6,619 nt of DNA from an uncultured Christensenellaceae bacterium (lineage in GTDB: Bacteria; Bacillota; Clostridia; Christensenellales; Borkfalkiaceae): positions 1-6,619 of the forward strand of contig CAJUPX010000035.1 in the NCBI GenBank assembly GCA_910588685.1, written 5' to 3'. The position numbers and the translations under genes are program-made. Below the pieces are notes generated by a model. That model searched no databases. It was given only the letters and a program-made list of their open reading frames with translations, and was not told the origin of the DNA. The stretch's first letter is position 1, and every line of letters starts with the position of its first letter. Shown in pieces: positions 1 through 5,451 of this stretch.

Positions 1-728
1 ACCTCGGTCAGAATTTCGCAAAGGCTTTCGACATTAAATTTCTGGATAAGGACGGCGCGCAGAAGTATGCCTATACCACGAGTTTCGGAGTTTCCACAAG
101 GCTGATAGGCGCGCTTATAATGGCGCACGGCGACCAGCGCGGGCTTGTATTGCCTCCCGTAGTCGCGCCCGTGCAGGTTGTTATAGTGCCCATCGCCCAG
201 AAAAAGGCGGGCGTTCTGGAAAAGTGCGCGGAAATTAAAGAAACGCTTGAAAAAGCGGGCGTGAGAGTTAAACTCGATGACGGCGACAACAGCCCCGGTT
301 GGAAGTTCAACGAGTGGGAGATGAAAGGCGTGCCTTTAAGAATAGAGCTTGGTCCGCGCGATATAGAAGAGGGCAAAGCCGTTGTTTTCCGCCGCGACAC
401 GCTTGAAAAGGACGGCTGCCGGATTTCCGCAATTGCGGAATGTGTAACCGGTTTGCTTAGTACGGTGCAAAAGGATATGCTTGAGGCGGCGAGAAAGAGG
501 CGCGACGGAAGAATTGTTTACGCGGACGACCTGCCCGGTATTTTAAAGGGCGTTGAAACGGGTAACTTCGTAAAGGCGGGGTGGTGCGGCTGCCGCGGCT
601 GCGAGGATAAAATAAAAGCCGAAACTGCGGCTACCGCCCGCGTATTCGCCGAGGGCGAAACAAGCAAAACCTGCGCGGTATGCGGTAAAAAAGCGGAGCA
701 TACGGTAATATTCGCAAGAGCTTATTAA
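1..728 (+). CDS. proS: Prolyl-tRNA synthetase, type 3 (eukaryote/archaeal-like), C-terminal part
   Basis: Partial gene: the 5' end lies before the window. The first whole codon is at position 3 and 241 residues are visible (numbered from there). The enzyme charges tRNA-Pro with proline in the cytoplasm. Residues 28-56 carry class II motif 3, with the G-V-S-T-R arginine at 33, followed by a H-G-D-Q-R-G-L-V-L-P-P stretch typical of ProRS. Residues about 57-140 are the anticodon-binding domain (PVQVVIVPI, then ELGPRDIEEG). The C-terminal extension has cysteines at 195, 197, 200, 224 and 227 and ends in FARAY. This cysteine-containing tail marks the type 3 ProRS found in archaea, eukaryotes and a subset of bacteria, rather than the long bacterial form with an editing insertion. 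In family members the cysteines bind zinc; here that is inferred. The gene ends in TAA and a terminator follows at once. Confidence 0.95.
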   Translation, partial: LGQNFAKAFDIKFLDKDGAQKYAYTTSFGVSTRLIGALIMAHGDQRGLVLPPVVAPVQVVIVPIAQKKAGVLEKCAEIKETLEKAGVRVKLDDGDNSPGWKFNEWEMKGVPLRIELGPRDIEEGKAVVFRRDTLEKDGCRISAIAECVTGLLSTVQKDMLEAARKRRDGRIVYADDLPGILKGVETGNFVKAGWCGCRGCEDKIKAETAATARVFAEGETSKTCAVCGKKAEHTVIFARAY

Positions 729-730
729 TA

Positions 731-760
731 AAAAGAGCGGTTTCTTAACCGCTCTTTTTT
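731..760 (+). terminator. Rho-independent terminator of proS, possibly bidirectional
   Basis: A perfect 12-bp stem (731-742 with 747-758, arms AAAAGAGCGGTT and AACCGCTCTTTT) has a 4-base loop TCTT and ends in a run of six T. It starts 3 bases after the proS stop. Because the left arm begins with A residues, the minus-strand RNA also has a hairpin followed by U-rich sequence (TTTTTATTAAT). It could therefore also stop transcripts arriving from metK, which has no other obvious simple terminator. Confidence 0.9.
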
Positions 761-769
761 GCTGCCGAT

Positions 770-889
770 AAAACGCGTATATACTTCGCAATACGGTGTC
801 AAGCTGCGCCTGTCTTGGCCACTTGCTATAAAGTAAGCTTCCTGCGGACAGTGCTCGCTTTCTTTGTCTTGCCCGTATCTACGCGTTTT
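770..889. repeat. 120-bp imperfect palindrome with terminal inverted repeats and flanking CCGATA direct repeats (MITE-like or structured RNA)
   Basis: The outer arms are a perfect 10-bp inverted repeat: AAAACGCGTA at 770-779 and TACGCGTTTT at 880-889. Nested inside are ATACGG (791-796) with CCGTAT (873-878), CAAG (800-803) with CTTG (868-871), CTGTC (810-814) with GACAG (847-851), and a central hairpin CTTGCT (822-827) with AGTAAG (832-837) around loop ATAA. The central hairpin needs one G-U pair, which works only in plus-strand RNA; the minus strand would have an A-C mismatch. The six bases CCGATA occur at 765-770 and again at 890-895, directly bordering the palindrome, as a target-site duplication would. 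There is no convincing coding content. A small non-autonomous mobile element, a family of intergenic repeats, or a structured RNA at the 3' end of the metK transcript are all possible; only a genome-wide search can separate them. Confidence 0.6.
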
Positions 890-904
890 CCGATATTACG
901 CTTT

Positions 905-2038
905 TTATAAATACTTTTTTAAATCGGCGGCTTTCGTAAGGCGTTCCCAGGGGAGTTCGGGTTTGCCGAAATGTCCGTACGCCGAGGTCTTGGAAAATAT
1001 CGGTTCGCGCAGACCGAGCGTTTTTATAATTGAATCGGGACGCAGGTCAAATTCTTTAATAATTATATCGGCTATTTCTCCGTCGGACAGCTTGCCTGTG
1101 CCGTAGGTGTTTACAAAAACCGAAACAGGCTCGGCAACGCCTATTGCGTAAGCTATCTGCAATTCGGCTTCGTCGCATAATCCCGCGGCAACGAGGTTTT
1201 TACATATAAACCGCGCCATATATGCCGCCGAACGGTCAACCTTTGTGCTGTCTTTACCCGAAAAAGCGCCTCCGCCGTGCGCGCATCTGCCGCCGTACGT
1301 ATCAACTATAATCTTTCTGCCGGTAAGTCCGCTGTCGCCCTCCGGACCGCCTATTTCAAACCGTCCGGTGGGGTTTATTAAATATTTTGTATCGCCGTCC
1401 AGTAGTTTTGCAGGCACCGCCGCGCGTATAACGTATTCTATAATATCCTTTTTTAACTGCTCCTGCGTAACTTTGGAGTTGTGCTGTGCGGAAATTACAA
1501 CCGTTTCTATGCGCACTGGCGTTTTTCCGTCGTATTCAACCGTTACCTGCGTTTTTCCGTCGGGGCGGAGGTAAGGCAGCGTGCCGTCCCTGCGCACTTC
1601 CGAAAGTCTTTTTGCAAGTTTGTGCGAAAGGGCTATGGGAAGAGGCATAAGCTCCTCTGTTTCCCTGCACGCATAGCCGAACATCATTCCCTGGTCGCCC
1701 GCGCCTATGTTTCCGTCCCGTCTGTCCACGCCCATTGCAATATCCGGGCTCTGGCGGTGCACTGCAACGTCTATTTTGCACTTGTCGTAGGCAAAAGAGC
1801 CGTGTATATAACCCGTTTCTTTGATTTTTTGCCGTGCTATTTGCTCGTAATCGACGTTGGCTGTCGTTGTGACTTCGCCCATAATAAGCATTCTGTCGTA
1901 CGCGGCGCAGCACTCCACGGCGCATCTCGCGTTTTTATCGCGCTTTAAAATTTCGTCGACAATTGCGTCGGAAACACCGTCGCATAGTTTGTCGGGGTGA
2001 CCTTCGGTCACGCTCTCGCTTGTAAAATATTTTTTCAT
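905..2038 (-). CDS. metK: S-adenosylmethionine synthetase (methionine adenosyltransferase)
   Basis: This cytoplasmic enzyme makes S-adenosylmethionine from methionine and ATP, releasing phosphate and diphosphate. The 377-residue length is close to the usual bacterial size of about 384-400. The N-terminus has the ATP-site motif G-H-P-D-K (13-17), and a glutamate at 42 matches the E. coli metal/methionine-site Glu. The first family signature GAGDQGMMFGY is at 112-122. Further active-site positions are conserved: K162 in PDGK, R241-K242, K262, K266 and D268. The second signature starts at 255 as GGGAFSGKD, but the next residue is Ser264 where the family almost always has Pro (K-D-P). The ATG at 2036-2038 has AGAGGT 6 bases upstream and conserved sequence begins immediately, so the start is secure. 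It is the second gene of an operon, 12 bases after the GNAT gene, and lies behind the SAM riboswitch. Confidence 0.97.
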   Translation of the reverse strand: MKKYFTSESVTEGHPDKLCDGVSDAIVDEILKRDKNARCAVECCAAYDRMLIMGEVTTTANVDYEQIARQKIKETGYIHGSFAYDKCKIDVAVHRQSPDIAMGVDRRDGNIGAGDQGMMFGYACRETEELMPLPIALSHKLAKRLSEVRRDGTLPYLRPDGKTQVTVEYDGKTPVRIETVVISAQHNSKVTQEQLKKDIIEYVIRAAVPAKLLDGDTKYLINPTGRFEIGGPEGDSGLTGRKIIVDTYGGRCAHGGGAFSGKDSTKVDRSAAYMARFICKNLVAAGLCDEAELQIAYAIGVAEPVSVFVNTYGTGKLSDGEIADIIIKEFDLRPDSIIKTLGLREPIFSKTSAYGHFGKPELPWERLTKAADLKKYL

Positions 2039-2050
2039 AAATAAACCTCT

Positions 2051-2479
2051 TTATGCTTTTATCATCTGAATGTACGGCAAAACTTCAAAACCCTTTGCCT
2101 TGTAAAGCGCGATAGCGCGTTGGTTGTCCTGCTCGACTTCCAACCTCAGCAAAACTTTCTTTGCGGAATTTGCGGCGAAATCCAAAAATTCCCCGCCGAG
2201 CTTTTTACCGCGGTATTCGGGTTTTACAAAAAGCTCGTCTATCCACAAAACTTCGCCCCCGAATTCCTGAGAGGGATAGGAAACCGTGAGAGCATAGCCC
2301 GCAACGCTGTTTCCGTACTCTAAAATATAGCCCTTTACGGCGTTGTTTTTTAATATTTCCGCCCAGAACTTTACGCGTTTTTCATCGTCGATTTGCCTTA
2401 ACGCCGCGCCCGAAGCGTAGAACATACGCGACATTTCAAAATATTGCAGTTTGTCTTTTTCGTTTATCGGTCTTATCAT
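2051..2479 (-). CDS. GNAT-family N-acetyltransferase
   Basis: A 142-residue, single-domain acyl-CoA-dependent acetyltransferase. It begins MIRPINEKDK, a typical GNAT first strand. The acetyl-CoA-binding motif A is at about 79-99 (IDELFVKPEYRGKKLGG). Its pyrophosphate loop reads R-G-K-K-L-G, where many members have R-G-x-G-x-G. Motif B is at 118-131 (DNQRAIALYKAKGF). The substrate cannot be read from sequence; protein N-termini, lysines or small amines are all possible. An open frame extends upstream to 2647, but that part overlaps the promoter and riboswitch. I choose the ATG at 2477-2479, which has GGGGGA 7 bases upstream and matches the domain boundary. It is the first gene of the SAM-riboswitch operon and its stop is 12 bases before metK. 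Its place there suggests a job tied to methionine or SAM metabolism, which is inference. Confidence 0.88.
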   Translation of the reverse strand: MIRPINEKDKLQYFEMSRMFYASGAALRQIDDEKRVKFWAEILKNNAVKGYILEYGNSVAGYALTVSYPSQEFGGEVLWIDELFVKPEYRGKKLGGEFLDFAANSAKKVLLRLEVEQDNQRAIALYKAKGFEVLPYIQMIKA

Positions 2480-2486
2480 AAATAAA

Positions 2487-2512
2487 TCCCCCGAGGAGCT
2501 GACCGCGGGGGA
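2487..2512 (-). promoter_or_regulatory. Expression platform: hairpin sequestering the GNAT ribosome binding site
   Basis: In minus-strand RNA, TCCCCCG (2512-2506) pairs perfectly with CGGGGGA (2493-2487), giving seven base pairs and a 12-base loop. The right arm contains GGGGGA, the only plausible Shine-Dalgarno sequence for the GNAT start at 2479, so the folded hairpin would hide it. The hairpin is followed by ATTTATTTATG, which has few consecutive U and already contains the start codon. Translational control therefore fits better than transcription termination, although termination cannot be excluded. CACTC at 2515-2511 overlaps the left arm and could instead pair with GAGTG at 2602-2598 in the aptamer, a possible switch between the two states. 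Confidence 0.65.
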
Positions 2513-2519
2513 GTGGATT

Positions 2520-2610
2520 TGCAGTATTTCCCATCGGTTCGGCGTTAGCACCTTGCTTTTGCAGGTTGCTGTGCGGTCTGCGGGCCGTTCCCTCGCGCAC
2601 TCTCTATGGT
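2520..2610 (-). promoter_or_regulatory. SAM riboswitch aptamer (SAM-I clan)
   Basis: Read on the minus strand, the leader has the conserved SAM-I core in order. An AGAGA joint (2605-2601) is followed by P2 GTGCG (2600-2596) pairing with CGCAC (2575-2571). P2 encloses GAGGGA, GGCCC and a GA on the opposite side, as in the kink-turn. Then come AGCAACC, P3 CCTGC-AAAA-GCAAGG (2565-2551) and AAGGTGCTAA (2554-2545). CGGC in the P2 loop (2587-2584) can form the expected pseudoknot with GCCG (2543-2540). This matches the layout of the Bacillus yitJ aptamer. P4 is very short or absent and P1 is weak (CCAT at 2609-2606 with ATGG at 2534-2531), so the closing part is unresolved. It may belong to the SAM-I/IV variant group. 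Its position before metK supports the call. High SAM would be expected to switch the operon off. Confidence 0.88.
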
Positions 2611-2618
2611 TTGAATGC

Positions 2619-2647
2619 AGTATAGCACTGTCGTTAAATAATGTCAA
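2619..2647 (-). promoter_or_regulatory. Sigma-A promoter of the GNAT-metK operon
   Basis: On the minus strand there is a perfect -35 box TTGACA (2647-2642), a 17-base spacer and a -10 box TATACT (2624-2619) with five of six consensus bases. Transcription should start near 2612, a few bases before the riboswitch. This gives a leader of about 130 bases before the GNAT start codon. Confidence 0.88.
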
Positions 2648-2654
2648 ACAAAAC

Positions 2655-2683
2655 TTGCATTTAATTTAATATTAAGCTATAAT
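2655..2683 (+). promoter_or_regulatory. Sigma-A promoter of the radical SAM / ABC-F genes
   Basis: A -35 box TTGCAT (2655-2660), a 17-base spacer and a perfect -10 box TATAAT (2678-2683). The expected start point, about 7 bases after the -10, is 2690, which is the A of the downstream ATG. The -35 box is only 7 bp from the -35 box of the opposing metK-operon promoter. Confidence 0.8.
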
Positions 2684-2689
2684 ATTTCT

Positions 2690-3541
2690 ATGAATTGTAT
2701 CGGTTGCCCTGTAAGCTGCGGCGCAGACCGCAGTATACAAAGCGGCGCGTGCGGCGTTAAAGGGCTTAAAATAGCAAAATACGGTCTTCATCCGTTCGAG
2801 GAGCCTCCCGTATCCTTTAAAAACGGCAGCGGCTGCATATTTTTCTGCGGCTGTTCGTTAAAGTGCGCGTTTTGCCAGAACTTCGAGCTCTCCCGTAACA
2901 CGCGCGGAAAGGAGATAACCGAAAGAGAGCTCGCGGATATTTTTAAGCGGCTCGAAGACGCGGGCGCGGAAAATATCAATTTAGTAAATCCTACGCATTA
3001 TTTACGGCATATTATCGGCGCAATCAATATTTATAAGCCGGGAATCCCGGTAGTTTACAATACGCACGGATACGAAACGCAGGAGAGCTTACTCCTTGCC
3101 GACAGCTTTGCGGATATATGGCTGACCGATTTAAAATTTATAGACGGCGCGCTATCGGAACGCTACACCGCCCGCCCAGACTACGCGCGGTTTGCGCTGC
3201 CCGCAGTTAAGTTTATGGCGCAAAAGCCGCTTAAAATGCGCGGCGACGGAAAAATGCTGTCCGGGTGTATAGTGCGGCACCTGATACTTCCGCTTGCTGC
3301 ATACGATTCGGTAGACGTCGTAAAGTACGTTTCGGAGCTTCCCGGCGAGGCGTATTTGAGTTTGATGAGCCAGTATACGCCGTTCGGCGATATTGATAAA
3401 TTGCCCGAATTGCAACGCAAAATAACGCGCAGAGAGTATGCGCGCGTGTTGCGGGCGGTGGAGGATTGCGGGCTTAAAAGGGTATTTTTACAGGATTTTG
3501 ACAGCGCGGATAAGAGTTTTATACCCGCGTGGGACTATTGA
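2690..3541 (+). CDS. Radical SAM protein, PflX-like (COG1313-type, related to pyruvate formate-lyase activating enzymes)
   Basis: A 283-residue radical SAM enzyme. Its cluster motif C-x3-C-x2-C is at 55-59-62 (CSLKCAFCQN), preceded by GSGCIFFCG, the arrangement of the PflX group. The N-terminus carries a second conserved cysteine set (C3, C6, C10, C21, in C-x2-C-P-x3-C-G-x-D-R then G-A-C-G), which probably binds metal or another Fe-S cluster. Later parts include NPTHY (100-104), YNTHGYE (123-129) and RHLILP (196-201), typical of the family barrel. The family cleaves S-adenosylmethionine reductively, but the substrate of PflX proteins is not settled, and the resemblance to glycyl-radical activases does not prove that role. 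The start is fixed by the cysteine motif beginning at residue 3. There is no Shine-Dalgarno sequence upstream, so the transcript looks leaderless. It ends 2 bases before the ABC-F gene. Confidence 0.88.
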   Translation: MNCIGCPVSCGADRSIQSGACGVKGLKIAKYGLHPFEEPPVSFKNGSGCIFFCGCSLKCAFCQNFELSRNTRGKEITERELADIFKRLEDAGAENINLVNPTHYLRHIIGAINIYKPGIPVVYNTHGYETQESLLLADSFADIWLTDLKFIDGALSERYTARPDYARFALPAVKFMAQKPLKMRGDGKMLSGCIVRHLILPLAAYDSVDVVKYVSELPGEAYLSLMSQYTPFGDIDKLPELQRKITRREYARVLRAVEDCGLKRVFLQDFDSADKSFIPAWDY

Positions 3542-3543
3542 TT

Positions 3544-5433
3544 ATGATTATTACTTTCAATAAAACCGCGTTTTCATACGGCGGAAATTTAATATTCAAG
3601 GACGTGGACTTTGCCGTTAACGAGGGCGAACGAGTAGGTCTAATAGGCGCGAACGGAGAGGGCAAAACCACGCTTATTAAACTGATTTCGGGCGAGCTGT
3701 ATCCCGACAGCGGCGAGATTTTAAAGAAAAACGGCGCGCACATAGGCTACCTCGAACAAAACGGCGGCTATACAAGCAACAACACCGTATACAATGAAAT
3801 GCGCGGTGTGTTCGCGGAAGATTTTTCGGCGATTTTAAAGCTCGAAAAACTTTCCCAAAACCTCGCGTACGCCGAGTACGGCACTTCTGAGTTCGAGGAT
3901 ATTTCAAGGCAGATCGAACGGCTCAACGCCTGGCTTGCCTCGCGCGACAGCTACAATGCCGACGTTAAAATTAAGACCGTTTTAAACGGTATGGGGTTTG
4001 AAAACAGGTACGACCAAATTATAGACACTATGTCGGGCGGAGAAAAAACAAGGTTGAAGCTTGCCCGGCTTTTGCTTGAACAGCCCGATTTGCTCATTCT
4101 GGACGAGCCGACAAACCACCTCGATATAACAACGCTGTTCTGGCTCGAAGAATACCTCGCCTCCTTTAAAGGCGCAATTTTAACGGTTTCGCACGACAGA
4201 TATTTTCTCGATAAAATTTGCGGGCGCATTCTCGAAATAGAAAACAAGGGGCTGCGTTCGTTTACGGGCAATTACTCAAAATACAAAATTTTAAAAGCCG
4301 AGCTTACGGCAAGGCTTTTAAAGGAATACGAGGCGCAGCAGGAGGAGCGCGCGAGGCTGCAGGACTACGTTGACCGCAACATAGTGCGCGCTACCACGGC
4401 TAAATCCGCGCTAAGCAGGGTAAATAGGCTCGAGCGGATGGAAATACTCGAGAAACCCTACGTTGCACCCAAACCTCCGCACTTTAACTTCGGCTTTGAC
4501 GAAAGCCCCTACGAGGAAGTGCTCAAAATAGAGAACTACGACCTTGAAGCGGGCGGAAAACCGCTGGCAAAAAACGTTAACCTGCATATTAAACGCGGCG
4601 ATAAGGTTGCGCTTGTGGGCGAAAACGGAACGGGCAAATCAACGTTGCTCAAAAAAATTATCAAGGGCGATAACGGTATTACTCGCGGCAGGTTTGTAAA
4701 AATTGCCGCGTACGACCAGGAGGGGGCAAACCTGAACGGAGAAAATTCGGTTTTATCCGAGCTCTGGGACAGGCATTTGGGGCTTACGCAAACCGAGGTG
4801 CGCTCCGCGCTCGCCCGGGCTGGACTGTTCGAAGAGGATATGCAAAAGCCCGTAAAAACGCTTTCGGGCGGGGAGAGGGCAAAGCTCGCACTCAGTATTT
4901 TAGAGAGCGAACGCGGCAATTTCCTTATTCTGGACGAGCCGACAAACCACCTTGATTTGCCTGCGAGAGAGAGCCTTGAAAAGGCGCTAAAAGAGTACGG
5001 CGGCACGCTTGTTTTCGTTTCGCACGACAGGTATTTTTTAGCCGCGCTCGCCGGCAGGGTTGCGGAAATAGAAAACGGCGCGCTTAACGTATACGAGGAC
5101 GGATATACCGCATATACAAGTAGTAAGAAGGCGGCGCGGGAGGCGGCGAGAGAGCTTGCCGAAAATAAAAAATACGTGGAACAGCAGGCTAAAAAGGACT
5201 TGTCGTACCGCTCCAAAAAAGAACGCGCCGAAGAGGCGAGAAAAAAAGAGCGCATAAAAAGGATTGAAGCGGACATATGCGCAATCGAGGACGAGGAAAA
5301 TCAAATAAATTCACAGCTCGCCGACCCCGCGGTTACCGCCGATTATAAAAAGGTTGAGGCGCTTTTAAACCGGCTCAATACCATAAAAATACAGCTTGAC
5401 GCTCTTTACAACGAATACGATAATATGATATAA
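3544..5433 (+). CDS. ABC-F family ATPase (translation factor type)
   Basis: A soluble protein of 629 residues with two ABC ATPase domains and no membrane segment. ABC-F proteins bind the ribosomal E site and modulate translation or protect ribosomes from antibiotics. Domain 1 has Walker A GANGEGKT (35-42), signature SGGEK (164-168), Walker B LLILDE (183-188) and switch His217. The linker at about 240-325, with RNIVRATTAKSALSR, is the helical segment that contacts P-site tRNA. Domain 2 has Walker A GENGTGKST (359-367), signature LSGGER (440-445), Walker B with D464-E465 and His494. Residues about 525-629 form a charged C-terminal coiled coil, as in YdiF- or Uup-like members. Both catalytic Glu residues (188, 465) are present. 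A GTG at 3529 is in frame, but ATG 3544 matches the family start better and lies 2 bases after the radical SAM stop. Only a weak GGGA at 3531 precedes it, so coupled translation is likely. Housekeeping and resistance roles cannot be told apart. Confidence 0.92.
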   Translation: MIITFNKTAFSYGGNLIFKDVDFAVNEGERVGLIGANGEGKTTLIKLISGELYPDSGEILKKNGAHIGYLEQNGGYTSNNTVYNEMRGVFAEDFSAILKLEKLSQNLAYAEYGTSEFEDISRQIERLNAWLASRDSYNADVKIKTVLNGMGFENRYDQIIDTMSGGEKTRLKLARLLLEQPDLLILDEPTNHLDITTLFWLEEYLASFKGAILTVSHDRYFLDKICGRILEIENKGLRSFTGNYSKYKILKAELTARLLKEYEAQQEERARLQDYVDRNIVRATTAKSALSRVNRLERMEILEKPYVAPKPPHFNFGFDESPYEEVLKIENYDLEAGGKPLAKNVNLHIKRGDKVALVGENGTGKSTLLKKIIKGDNGITRGRFVKIAAYDQEGANLNGENSVLSELWDRHLGLTQTEVRSALARAGLFEEDMQKPVKTLSGGERAKLALSILESERGNFLILDEPTNHLDLPARESLEKALKEYGGTLVFVSHDRYFLAALAGRVAEIENGALNVYEDGYTAYTSSKKAAREAARELAENKKYVEQQAKKDLSYRSKKERAEEARKKERIKRIEADICAIEDEENQINSQLADPAVTADYKKVEALLNRLNTIKIQLDALYNEYDNMI

Positions 5434-5434
5434 T
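5405..5434 (+). promoter_or_regulatory. Candidate promoter inside the ABC-F 3' end, for the membrane protein gene
   Basis: TTTACA (5405-5410, five of six consensus bases), an 18-base spacer and a perfect TATAAT (5429-5434) that overlaps the ABC-F stop codon. The predicted start is near 5441, just at the AGAGG ribosome binding site, giving a leader of about 11 bases. Coding constraint could produce such a match by chance, but both boxes are good. Confidence 0.6.
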
Positions 5435-5451
5435 AATTACAGAGGCAAATT

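Noticed and set aside
543..791. Minus-strand open frame running from the palindrome into proS
   Set aside because: It covers the terminator and the antisense of the ProRS cysteine domain, has only a TTG start and has no ribosome binding site.
1481..1948. Plus-strand open frame of 155 codons
   Set aside because: It is antisense to metK, which is conserved over this whole stretch; the translation resembles no protein.
2480..2512. The platform hairpin as a plain intrinsic terminator
   Set aside because: The tail ATTTATTTATG has only short U runs and contains the start codon, and the right arm is the ribosome binding site, so sequestration fits better. Termination is not excluded.
2487..2610. 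T-box leader instead of a SAM riboswitch
   Set aside because: The T-box consensus (GGGTGGTACCGCG-like) is absent, whereas the SAM-I core motifs occur in order and metK lies downstream.
2520..2623. Direct repeat TGCAGTAT at 2520-2527 and 2616-2623
   Set aside because: Eight bases, one copy within the -10 region and one within the leader, without symmetry or further copies; most likely chance.
2480..2647. N-terminal extension of the GNAT frame up to an ATG at 2647 (56 more residues)
   Set aside because: It would begin inside the -35 box of the operon promoter and run through the riboswitch. The extra residues resemble no GNAT sequence, and the ATG at 2479 has its own ribosome binding site.
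3529..3543. GTG start for the ABC-F protein, 5 codons earlier
   Set aside because: The family starts with a short M-I-x-x-x-N strand, which fits ATG 3544. The earlier start overlaps the radical SAM gene and lacks a ribosome binding site.
4536..5276. Long minus-strand open frame of 246 codons
   Set aside because: It lies antisense within the ABC-F coding region. Its Ser/Leu/Phe-rich translation is the usual shadow of such a gene, and it has no ribosome binding site or family resemblance.
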